Of a DNA stretch of 7,578 nucleotides, positions 1-5,291 are shown piece by piece. The first letter of the stretch is position 1. Each line of letters opens with the position of its first letter. The notes beneath the pieces are model-generated. The model saw only the letters and a program-made list of their open reading frames with translations, was not told where the DNA came from and searched no databases. Source of the DNA: JBJHDF01 sp050486405 (lineage in GTDB: Bacteria; Pseudomonadota; Gammaproteobacteria; Pseudomonadales; Cellvibrionaceae); assembly GCA_050486405.1 (NCBI GenBank), contig JBJHDF010000053.1, positions 1 to 7,578 on the forward strand. The letters run 5' to 3'. The translations under genes were made by a program, and so were the position numbers.

Positions 1-130
1 ACTGAGCCAGATCCAGCGCGCCCATGCCAGTGCCCTGCCTCGCGGAACCGTCGTGGCGGACGCCGCTTATGGCAATGATGCGGCGCTGCGTGAAGGGATT
101 GCCGAGTTGGGGTTGCCTTACATGATGCGG

Positions 131-165
131 TTACTAACCTTTAAGGAGGTAAAGCCATGACTCAG
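131..165 (+). repeat. Left terminal inverted repeat of the MITE-like element
   Basis: This 35-bp arm matches the reverse complement of 364-398 at 34 positions; the one mismatch pairs base 160 with 369. It contains TTTAAGGAGGTAAAGCCATG, a perfect Shine-Dalgarno core with an ATG 6 bases downstream, pointing into the element. Confidence 0.9.
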
Positions 166-228
166 CACCATCGTGCGGTCTGTCGGCAAGGCGCGCGAGC
201 GCAGGCGTGGTTATTCCACGCCAAGTGA
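157..228 (+). other. 23-codon reading frame behind the left-end Shine-Dalgarno
   Basis: An ATG at 157-159 follows AAGGAGGT by 6 bases, ideal bacterial spacing, and opens a 23-codon frame starting MTQHHRAVCRQ and ending at the TGA at 226-228. No similarity to a known peptide is recognised. In an RNA spanning the whole element the ribosome site would pair with the opposite terminal repeat and be hidden. It could equally be a by-product of a conserved DNA end, so I do not call it a gene. Confidence 0.15.
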
Positions 229-261
229 GCGCAACGCCGCCGACGGGCCGCACGATGGTGC
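165..261. repeat. Left stem-loop arm of the MITE-like element
   Basis: Bases 165-178 pair perfectly with 248-261 (14 bp). Beyond a 3x3 internal loop, 182-187 pairs with 239-244. GGCG at 190-193 pairs with 235-238, leaving AA unpaired on each side. A tip hairpin pairs 204-210 with 216-222 around a 5-base loop. The core strings GGCAAGGCGCG (185-195) and GCAACGCCG (231-239) recur inverted in the right arm, although the main stem sequences of the two arms are unrelated. Confidence 0.85.
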
Positions 262-268
262 CCTTCGG

Positions 269-364
269 GTGGTTTCTGTCGCGCTGTGGACGGCGTTGCT
301 CGTCGGTTATGTAGCACGGCTACACCGCCCTCCTCGCGCCTTGCCACAGCGCGACAGAAACCAC
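269..364. repeat. Right stem-loop arm of the MITE-like element
   Basis: Bases 269-289 pair perfectly with 344-364 (21 bp). A tip hairpin pairs 310-315 with 319-324 around a 3-base loop. The complement of 335-345 gives GGCAAGGCGCG and that of 291-299 gives GCAACGCCG, the same internal strings as in the left arm. The two arms are thus inverted, diverged copies of one folded unit. Confidence 0.85.
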
Positions 365-372
365 TGAGACAT
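307..372 (-). other. 21-codon reading frame behind the right-end Shine-Dalgarno
   Basis: This is the mirror image of the left-end frame: the ATG at 370-372 on the minus strand is preceded by AAGGAGGT at 6 bases and opens a frame starting MSQWFLSRCGK, with a stop at 307-309. It shares only the first residues (M, S or T, Q) with the left-end frame. Expression is unproven. Confidence 0.15.
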
Positions 373-398
373 GGCTTTACCTCCTTAAAGGTTAGTAA
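364..398 (-). repeat. Right terminal inverted repeat of the MITE-like element
   Basis: This is the partner of 131-165. On the minus strand it also reads AAGGAGGT, 6 bases, then ATG (370-372), pointing inward. On the plus strand it reads ACCTCCTTA, the same letters as the anti-Shine-Dalgarno tail of 16S rRNA; this follows simply from being the complement. Confidence 0.9.
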
Positions 399-1105
399 AA
401 GCAACACAAAGGTCTGGGCGCCAGACACCGAGCCGCGGCCTCCGCAGCCCTACTCTGGACGCGGACGCCCTGCGGTTCGGCATCTCCCGGCCGAGGGTCA
501 TCGACCGATGAGCGTGGAGGCGCTGGCGAAGAGCCTGCCTGCACAGGCCTATCGGACTCAGACCTGGCGAGAGGGGACGAACACGCCGCTGTCGTCTCGC
601 TTCGCAGCGCTCCGCGTCCGGGTCGCACACCACAAGGCCAAGCATGGCCTGCCAGGTCGGAAGGAGTGGCTGCTCATCGAATGGCCCAAGGGTGAGTCGA
701 AGCCCCGCCACTACTGGCTGAGTACGCTCGATGCCAGGGCGACCCGAGACCAACTGGTTCGCACCGCCCAGTGTCGTTGGCGCATCGAGCGCGACTACCA
801 GGAACTGAAGCAGGAGTTTGGCCTCGGCCACTATGAAGGGCGTAACTGGCGCGGGTTCCACCACCACGCAACGTTGTGTATCGCCGCCTACGGTTATCTC
901 GTCCACCAGCGTTTGCGCCACCCGCGCCGTAAAAAAAACGCCGGGATTCGCAAGGAGGTTACCTTACCCGCGGATTACACCCCGCGGGGCGCCCCAGCGC
1001 GGACAGCGACACGTGGATGATTCGATCGCCACACTACGCTGGCACATCGCCTGGGCGATCGTACAAGCTTTGGAGCGCTGTCCGTGTTGCGGCGGCATAC
1101 CATCT

Positions 1106-1381
1106 TTAGTGACACAGTAGTATTAGAATATCTCGCTCCATCCGTAGCTTACGAACTTCTTCCCGAAGACGGCGCAGCTCCGCATCCTTCTCACCCGCAC
1201 CCACGGCCGCAGGCTCATCGTGGCCTCGCTCTCGCAGCTCTCGCCGCCACCGGGTCAAGCAAGAGCGATCAACCCCCAGCCGCCGAGACAGTTCCCCCAG
1301 CCCATAGCCTTCCTCTTCCAGCATTCTGACCGCATCCGCCTTGAACTCGGCCGTGTAACCCCGTCGCCTTGCTTTACTCAT
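1106..1381 (-). pseudogene. IS3-family transposase OrfA, truncated
   Basis: OrfA is the small DNA-binding protein that IS3 elements fuse to OrfB by programmed -1 frameshifting. The start at 1379-1381 is chosen over an upstream Met at 1397-1399 because GGAGG lies 5 bases before it and the product then begins MSKARRRGYTAEFKADAVRM, the usual OrfA opening. Residues about 10-50 form the helix-turn-helix (GELSRRLGVDRSCLTRWRREL). Residues 64-86 form the coiled-coil or leucine-zipper segment (DAELRRLREEVRKLRMERDI). Family members continue with a Lys-rich slippery stretch. Here the sequence changes after MERDIL (codon at 1124-1126) to five foreign residues and a stop inside the IS701 end. No OrfB is present, so no transposase can be made from this copy. 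Confidence 0.85.
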
Positions 1382-1423
1382 CAATACCTCCAGTCCCAAC
1401 AGTGTGGCTTCTCGAGTTCGACA
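1124..1423 (-). mobile_element. IS3-family element remnant, 5' end only
   Basis: This is the 5' part of an IS3-type element on the minus strand. Its outer tip reads TGTCGAACTCGAGAAGCC on the minus strand, starting at 1423, followed by the ribosome site and orfA. The other end is cut at about 1124-1126, where orfA stops resembling its family and IS701 sequence begins. IS701 insertion into IS3 is the simplest reading. orfB and the 3' end would then lie to the left of the window. Confidence 0.65.
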
Positions 1424-1455
1424 GTTTGAGTTGTAAGCAACTGTTTCTATTGATC

Positions 1456-1474
1456 TGGCATTCGAAAAATGCCA
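1456..1474 (-). terminator. Stem-loop directly after the IS1634 transposase stop
   Basis: A 7-bp perfect stem (TGGCATT with AATGCCA) and a 5-base loop begin immediately after the TAG at 1475-1477. There is no T tract, so it is at best a weak terminator or an end structure of the element. Confidence 0.35.
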
Positions 1475-3178
1475 CTACAACAGCGAAAGTTGCCCTTTTT
1501 CGGTCGGCTTCCCGGTCTTCAGCGAAGCGAGAATAGCCTTGTGCTCCTGACTGAGCGTCGAGATGCCGGTTACCGCTCTCTGGCCCAGGTGCACGCGGTG
1601 ATGCTGCACGCGACGCAACTGCGCCAGCGCCCGCTCCGGCGACAGCCCGGTGCCACCTGCTTTCAGACGCTGTCGCATCACGCGGTGGAGGATCAACGCA
1701 ATGAAGCAGATGGCCGCATGGGCCCGGATCCGATCGGGCAGGCGGTGGTAGACCGGGCCGATCTCGATTTCGGATTTCAGCACGCGAAACCCCCGCTCAA
1801 TGTCCGCCAGCGCCTTGTAACGCGCGACGATGTCCGTTGGCGTGAGCTCGGGGGTGTTGGTCACCAGCAGCAGCTTGCCATCCATCAACCGTGCATGGCG
1901 CAGCGCCTTCTCATCAATGTCGTAGGTGAACAGCTCGCTTTTCAGGTCCACCCGGATGATCCTTGCCAGGTGCGCCTCGCTGACCGCGCGGTAGAACCGG
2001 GCGCGGGCACCGCCATCGGAGAGCGGGTGGCCGCGGCTGGCCTTGCCCTCATCCTGCGCCTCCAGCTTGCCGGTCCAGGCCCGTGCCTGGGCCTCAAGCT
2101 CGTTGATGCGCGCATCACGCTGCTGCGTCTTCTCGGCGGCTGCCACCGGATCGTGGGCAATCACCAGGCGCAGGTCCTTCCAGCGTGTCTCGCCGATGGC
2201 CTCCTCCCCGGCATCCGTGCAGTGCGCGTCCTGGAAGGGCGTGAGCAGATCCGCAAAGTCACCGTAGCGCCGCCCCGGCACCGCCAGGATGAACTCCAGC
2301 GGCGCGCCACCGGGCAAGCGCATGGTGGAGAGCTCCTCCAGGTTGTCCGTCGAGAGGAGGCCACGGTCGGCGACCACGATGACGCGCCGGATCGGGAAGC
2401 GCGCCAGGATCTTCTCCAGCGTCGGCTTGAGGGTGGTGACCTCACTGGTATTGCCGGTGAACACGTCATGGTAAATGGGCAGGCCCTCGGCGGTCTGGAC
2501 CACGCCGAGCATGAACTGGCGCTTGATCAGCCCCTCCTTGGCCATGCCGAACTCGCGCAGATCATCGACTTGCTGCGACACTCCGCCAGCGCGGATGGTC
2601 GTCATGTCGTAGAACACCACGGACAGCTCCTGATCCACCAGCGGGCGCAGCAGACCGGCAATCACGCCATCGACCTCCGTCTGATGCGCGATCAGCGCAT
2701 CCATGGCCCGCAGCAGGTGATGGTGCTCGACCGACTCAAGCTCCAGATGGGGCAGGCTCACCGTCTCCAGCCAGCGCAGGACGCCGAGCTTGGACTCTGG
2801 GTCGCAGAGACGGTTGAACACCATGATGCGCAGCAGCGCTTCGATATCCAGGCGCTGCTGCCCCCGGCGGAAGACCCTGCGCAGGGAATCAAACCCCAGT
2901 TCCTGCCAGAGTTCGCTCAGCGCCCAGACATCGCCAATGGCGCGTGCCGGGTCGAAGGCAAGCGCCGGCTCGTCCGGCAACGTCGGCGCTGGCCGGTGCT
3001 GCTCCTGGCCGGTGGCGCGAAGCAGTCCGGCAATCACCGACTCCACGTGATCGCCAAGTTTTTCCAGTCGGCCAAGGTTGGCAACCATGCGCTGTCGGGT
3101 GCGGCCGGTGTCATCGCGGTAGGATTCCACGAGCTGGACGTAGCGGCGAGGACCGGAGCGTGTGACCTTGATGTACAT
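1475..3178 (-). CDS. IS1634-family transposase
   Basis: This is a full-length DDE transposase of 567 residues, within the usual 500-600 range of the IS1634 family. It cuts and joins the ends of its own element. The ATG at 3176-3178 (MYIKVTRSGPRRYVQLVESY) is chosen because family members begin this way; a TTG seven codons upstream is possible, and no strong ribosome site decides it. Catalytic candidates are Asp191 in FYDMTTI (codon 2606-2608), Asp271 in VVADRGLLS (2366-2368) and Glu461 in ADIERGFRVLKSEIEI (1796-1798). The last belongs to the C-terminal part where the family keeps GPVYHR and a hydrophobic stretch with HAAICFIALILHRVMRQRL. No frameshift or stop is seen, so it may be active. The opposite strand is open over the same length, a high-GC shadow that I do not call. 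Confidence 0.92.
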   Translation of the reverse strand: MYIKVTRSGPRRYVQLVESYRDDTGRTRQRMVANLGRLEKLGDHVESVIAGLLRATGQEQHRPAPTLPDEPALAFDPARAIGDVWALSELWQELGFDSLRRVFRRGQQRLDIEALLRIMVFNRLCDPESKLGVLRWLETVSLPHLELESVEHHHLLRAMDALIAHQTEVDGVIAGLLRPLVDQELSVVFYDMTTIRAGGVSQQVDDLREFGMAKEGLIKRQFMLGVVQTAEGLPIYHDVFTGNTSEVTTLKPTLEKILARFPIRRVIVVADRGLLSTDNLEELSTMRLPGGAPLEFILAVPGRRYGDFADLLTPFQDAHCTDAGEEAIGETRWKDLRLVIAHDPVAAAEKTQQRDARINELEAQARAWTGKLEAQDEGKASRGHPLSDGGARARFYRAVSEAHLARIIRVDLKSELFTYDIDEKALRHARLMDGKLLLVTNTPELTPTDIVARYKALADIERGFRVLKSEIEIGPVYHRLPDRIRAHAAICFIALILHRVMRQRLKAGGTGLSPERALAQLRRVQHHRVHLGQRAVTGISTLSQEHKAILASLKTGKPTEKGQLSLL

Positions 3179-3235
3179 GCCAGCACTATATAACGGCAAA
3201 GAAGCATGTCAATAAAAGGTTGATACAACAGAAAC

Positions 3236-3346
3236 GTGCCAGCACAAGGATTTCTGGAAAATCAGCCTGAAACCCGCATGTTTCCTAGAGCGGCCACCTC
3301 AAAATGGCTGATTCCGCCGAAAAAGTGTCGAACTCGGGTGGCTTAA
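3236..3346. other. Gene-free debris between IS1634 and the orphan C-terminus
   Basis: No coding sequence is supported here. An 8-bp inverted repeat (3260-3267 with 3306-3313, AATCAGCC and GGCTGATT) encloses a small hairpin at 3269-3273 with 3280-3284. The GGCTGATTCCGCCG string recalls sub-terminal repeats of IS21-type elements, but this is too short to assign. The likeliest reading is the remains of insertion-sequence ends. Confidence 0.4.
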
Positions 3347-3348
3347 CT
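3326..3348 (+). repeat. IS3-like terminal sequence, solitary
   Basis: Reading rightward from 3326, the sequence TGTCGAACTCGGGTGGCTTAACT matches the outer tip of the IS3 remnant (minus strand from 1423) at 16 of 23 positions, with the first 11 identical. No orfA or orfB sequence follows it, so it is either a relic end or the other end of a deleted copy. The tip faces the IS1634 element, as does the one at 1423. Confidence 0.4.
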
Positions 3349-3556
3349 GGAGTGTCCGAGGCCATTAGACCAGTTCAAAAAGCCCCGACGGCGCCCACGC
3401 TTCCTGTTCTACACCCTGCTCGAGGGCTTCCAGCGCCTGTTCGCGCCCGCCCGCCGGATCTTCTACCACTGGTGGCGGCGACCACGCCCATCCCCGACGC
3501 CGCCCATCGACGACATGTTCGCCTCAACCACCAGGCTCATGCCAACTCAGCCATGA
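3347..3556 (+). pseudogene. C-terminal fragment of an unknown protein
   Basis: An open frame begins after the TAA at 3344-3346 and runs to the TGA at 3554-3556, with no credible start codon near its beginning. From about 3368 its translation looks like real protein: DQFKKPRRRPRFLFYTLL, then EGFQRLFAPARRIFYHWW, and an RPRPSPTPP tail. This is a basic, aromatic-rich segment followed by a proline-rich end. I do not recognise the family. The upstream part seems to have been lost where the IS3-like end at 3326-3348 abuts it, so I read it as the tail of a chromosomal gene truncated by mobile-element activity. It could also be chance coding bias in GC-rich DNA. Confidence 0.35.
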
Positions 3557-3614
3557 CTTTTTGGGGAGACGCCAGTGCGACCACCGGTTGCAGCAATGAA
3601 ATCCCCCACCGTAG

Positions 3615-3634
3615 ACTGTTTACCTATAAACAGT
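3615..3634. promoter_or_regulatory. Operator-like palindrome upstream of the hydrolase
   Basis: ACTGTTTACCTATAAACAGT is a perfect 8-bp inverted repeat with a 4-base spacer, ending 21 bases before the hydrolase ATG. It contains TATAAA (3625-3630), which could serve as a -10 box, although no good -35 box lies at standard spacing. Size and symmetry fit a dimeric repressor site, for example of the TetR type. No regulator gene is visible in the window. Confidence 0.45.
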
Positions 3635-3655
3635 TCAACTACAGGACATGATCGC

Positions 3656-4606
3656 ATGAGCGCTGGCAGACGACTCCCGGGCACCCCCACCCCCATGCAC
3701 TTCTGGGAAGGCCATGGTGGCATTCGCATTGCCGGCGACTCCTGGGGTGACCCCGACGGCCCGCTGGTCTTTCTGCAGCACGGCGGCGGGCAAACCCGAC
3801 ATGCCTGGAAAAACGTGGGTAAAACCCTGGGCGAGGCGGGCTACCATGCGGTGGCCTTCGACGCCCGCGGCCACGGTGATTCCGACTGGGCCCATGACGG
3901 CGTTTACGGCCAGGACGTGATGGTAAAGGACCTGCTGTGCGTGAATCGCGCCCTGGGAGGCCGGCGCCCGGTGCTGGTGGGTGCCTCCATGGGCGGCGGC
4001 ACCAGCCTGGTGGCCGTGGGCGAGGACCACCTGGACGCCACCGCGCTGATTCTGGTGGATATTGCCCACCGGATCGAACCCGAAGGGCTGCGGAACATCA
4101 TGCAATTCATGGAACAGAAAGCGAACGGTTTCGAATCCCTCGACGAAGTCGCCGATGCCATTGCCGCCTATCAACCCCACCGCAAGCGCCCCTCCAACCT
4201 GGACGGGCTCGCCAAGAACGTGCGCCTGGGTGAGGACGGCCGCTACCACTGGCACTGGGACCCGCGGTTCATTGGCGGTCGCCGCGACGTGGACAGGCGT
4301 CAGCAACGCCTGGTGGCCTGTGCGCGGGCACTGACCCTGCCTACGCTGCTGGTGCGCGGCGGGCTCTCGGACGTGCTCAGCGAGGCCGGTGCCCGTGAAT
4401 TCCTGGAATTCTGCCCACATGCGGAATACGTCAATGTCACCGGCGCCAGCCACATGGTGGCGGGCGACAGGAACGACATCTTCGGCAATGCGGTGACGGA
4501 TTTCCTCGGGCGCACGGTCCCGGTGGACGGCACGCCGGTTCATCCGCCGCATGCAACGCATCCCCGCTCCAGCCCCGATTCCGAGGATCTCACGGACGTG
4601 CCGTAA
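3656..4606 (+). CDS. Alpha/beta-fold hydrolase
   Basis: This is a cytoplasmic hydrolase of 316 residues with the complete set of alpha/beta-fold motifs. The oxyanion loop HGGG is at 42-45. DARGHGDSD at 69-77 is the conserved strand and loop before the elbow. The nucleophile elbow GASMGG is at 109-114 with Ser111. A probable acid, Asp239, lies in LLVRGGLSDVLSE, and His266 in GASHMVAGD. There is no signal peptide. The ATG at 3656 has AGGA 9 bases upstream; an upstream in-frame ATG at 3575 would run through the palindrome and is less likely, and Met14 (MHFWEGHGGIRI), where the conserved part begins, is an alternative start. The last 30 or so residues are Pro- and His-rich and unconserved. The substrate cannot be told from sequence; epoxide hydrolases, esterases and C-C hydrolases share these motifs. 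It is intact and overlaps the permease remnant tail to tail by 17 bp. Confidence 0.92.
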   Translation: MSAGRRLPGTPTPMHFWEGHGGIRIAGDSWGDPDGPLVFLQHGGGQTRHAWKNVGKTLGEAGYHAVAFDARGHGDSDWAHDGVYGQDVMVKDLLCVNRALGGRRPVLVGASMGGGTSLVAVGEDHLDATALILVDIAHRIEPEGLRNIMQFMEQKANGFESLDEVADAIAAYQPHRKRPSNLDGLAKNVRLGEDGRYHWHWDPRFIGGRRDVDRRQQRLVACARALTLPTLLVRGGLSDVLSEAGAREFLEFCPHAEYVNVTGASHMVAGDRNDIFGNAVTDFLGRTVPVDGTPVHPPHATHPRSSPDSEDLTDVP

Positions 4607-4807
4607 CCCTGCGACCCCGGTTCACGGCCATAAATGCAAGAAACAGGGCCACCCAGGCCAGGAACAGCAGATTCCAGAGGTTCATCCCGCCGCGGATCAG
4701 CGCCATGCCCAGCAGGCCGGCGGCCAGCGTGTAATACGTGGCCGGGATCAGCGTCTTGCGGATGATATGCCCTTCCCGCCCCATCAAACCCACCGTGGCC
4801 GATGCCG
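4590..4807 (-). pseudogene. lctP: Probable L-lactate permease, C-terminal exon
   Basis: The last 71 codons of an inner-membrane transporter read ASATVGLMGREGHIIRKTL and then two hydrophobic segments, at about 20-38 and 44-62 of the fragment, followed by a short basic tail and the TGA at 4590-4592. The GLxGREG..(I/L)(L/R)R(K/R)TL pattern before the final helices matches the C-terminus of the LctP family, which imports lactate (and glycolate) with protons. The assignment is from memory of the pattern over a short piece, so it is moderate. Upstream the sequence changes abruptly at 4808 into the 3' end of a group II intron. The frame continues to the junction with two leftover bases (CG), as expected for an exon. 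The rest of the gene should lie beyond the intron and IS66, outside the window. Confidence 0.6.
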
Positions 4808-4879
4808 GTCGGGTAGACCGGGCGATTGCTCGTCCCGGCCCCCTCAGATCCGGACGTGCGCGATTGACGCATCCGGCTC
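4808..4879 (-). ncRNA. Group II intron domains V and VI
   Basis: Domain V is 34 nt (4846-4879 on the minus strand). It starts GAGCCGGA with the catalytic AGC triad, pairs with TCCGGATC, has a two-base CG bulge and closes with a GCG/CGC helix. Domain VI follows: the helix CCGGG (4834-4838) with CCCGG (4818-4822), capped by CGA-GCAA-TCG with a GNRA-type loop. A basal GGG/CCC helix then leaves an unpaired A at 4814, seven bases from the 3' end, the expected branch point. The intron ends in AC, as the family requires. The intron class cannot be set without domain I. Confidence 0.85.
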
Positions 4880-4899
4880 CTCAACCATCCGTTTCGCTA

Positions 4900-5291
4900 T
4901 CAGGTATAACGGTGAATGATCCTGGCACGCGGTAGCGGGAGAATCGACAGCAGTTGCGCTGCCTTTTCCCACGAGAACCATCCCTTCTGCGAGCGCCTCC
5001 TGAGCCACTTGATCCAGATACGCCGGACCGTGTCGACGAAGCGCTGCAGAGCTTCGATGTTGTTCGTGATCCCGTAGTACGCGTAATGTCCTGTGACCTT
5101 TCGACAGAGTTGACGGTGCTGCTCTCGCAGCGGCCGGTGTCGGTTGGCTCGGCACCATAGCGAGATTCGCTTGAGGCCGCGCGTGTACCGATCCTTGGCC
5201 GTCTTCTGCTTGATAATCAGGCGACCGCGTCTGGACTTGCCCCAGTAGAAGGTGAAGCCCAGGAAGTCGAAGGTCTCGGCACCCCAAGTTC
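4900..5291 (-). pseudogene. ltrA: Group II intron reverse transcriptase/maturase, C-terminal part
   Basis: The last 130 codons of an intron-encoded protein run without a break from the IS66 junction to the TGA at 4900-4902; there is no ATG start because the 5' end is cut off. The segment opens TWGAETFDFLGFTFYWGK, the conserved end of the reverse transcriptase domain. The maturase (X) domain follows with GLKRISLWCRANRHRPL, GHYAYYGITNNIEALQRF and WIKWLRRRSQKGWFSWEKA, and the protein ends at ARIIHRYT. No HNH endonuclease follows, as in several bacterial intron lineages. The YADD active site and fingers would lie on the far side of IS66. Domain V begins 21 bases after the stop, typical for an ORF in domain IV. 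The fragment cannot function alone. Confidence 0.9.

Larger units (their letters stand above)
131..398. mobile_element. MITE-like palindromic element inserted in the IS701 transposase
   Basis: A segment of about 263-268 bp is bounded by near-perfect 35-bp inverted repeats and has no transposase. It sits in the IS701 gene between codons LPYMMRL and SNTKVW. The host frame before it is frame 2 and after it frame 1, so its net length is 2 modulo 3. Taking the insert as 134-396 (263 bp) restores the reading with one extra Lys codon. The exact edge is uncertain: the repeat reads TTACTAACC at the left and GGTTAGTAA at the right, so the outer TA could be either a target duplication or part of the repeat. 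The interior folds into two large hairpins. This shows a non-autonomous element; which transposase moves it cannot be read here. A TA duplication would suggest the IS630/Tc1-mariner group, but that is conjecture. Confidence 0.85.
2..1120 (+). pseudogene. IS701-family transposase, interrupted and frameshifted
   Basis: This is the C-terminal two thirds or so of a DDE transposase; the N-terminus lies before the window. Frame 2 opens with the segment ADAAYGNDAALREG, which carries the second catalytic Asp, and runs to LPYMMRL at 133. A palindromic element (131-398) then interrupts the gene. The protein resumes in frame 1 at SNTKVWAP (about 400) and continues through WREGT, LSSRFAALRVR, EWLLIEWPKGE and YWLSTL to WRIERDYQELKQEFGLGHYE, which contains the catalytic Glu, and then GFHHHATLCIAAYGYL. 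Between 979 and 996 the reading moves to frame 2, where QRGQRHVDDSIATLRW and the terminal CPCCG motif follow, ending at the TAG at 1118-1120. The family assignment rests on this motif series, which is typical of IS701 proteins of about 400 residues. With two breaks the gene cannot make an active transposase. Confidence 0.88.
1443..3235 (-). mobile_element. IS1634-family insertion sequence
   Basis: One transposase gene fills the element. A short inverted repeat supports the ends: GTTTCTATTG at 1443-1452 against the complement of 3226-3235, GTTTCTGTTG (9 of 10). I could not find a matching 5-6 bp target duplication just outside these positions. Either the true ends differ by a few bases or the surroundings were rearranged after insertion. 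Confidence 0.6.
4808..5291 (-). mobile_element. Group II intron, 3' part, cut by IS66
   Basis: The minus strand carries the maturase C-terminus (4900-5291), then domain V and domain VI, ending CTACCCGAC at 4808. Group II introns are self-splicing, retrotransposing RNAs. Here the intron sits inside the permease gene in sense orientation. The 5' half of the intron and most of the reverse transcriptase are missing because IS66 begins at 5292. The intron cannot supply its own maturase and would have to splice around an IS66 insert, so the permease is probably not expressed. Confidence 0.85.

Noticed and set aside
162..428. 88-codon minus-strand frame across the palindromic element
   Set aside because: It starts in IS701 DNA and runs through the terminal repeat. 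Its content is dictated by the insertion, with no ribosome site at its start.
952..965. AAGGAGGT near 952, resembling the Shine-Dalgarno in the terminal repeats
   Set aside because: It lies in transposase coding sequence (RKEV codons), has no ATG at suitable spacing, and shares no flanking sequence with the repeats.
286..1020. 244-codon plus-strand frame taken as a gene starting at 286
   Set aside because: The start lies inside the inserted element. Only the part from about 400 is transposase, so it belongs to the broken IS701 gene.
1469..3193. 574-codon open frame on the plus strand, the full length of the IS1634 transposase
   Set aside because: It is the exact antisense of the transposase, with a His-, Gln- and Leu-rich composition and no recognisable motif. 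High GC at third positions explains the lack of stops.
3635..4561. 308-codon frame on the minus strand opposite the hydrolase
   Set aside because: It is a shadow of the hydrolase, whose complete catalytic motifs lie on the plus strand; the minus translation is low-complexity His/Gln/Val-rich.
4844..5287. 147-codon minus-strand frame over the intron
   Set aside because: It is the wrong frame. The true maturase frame, shifted by one, reads FDFLGFTFYWG and YYGITNN; this frame shows no motif.
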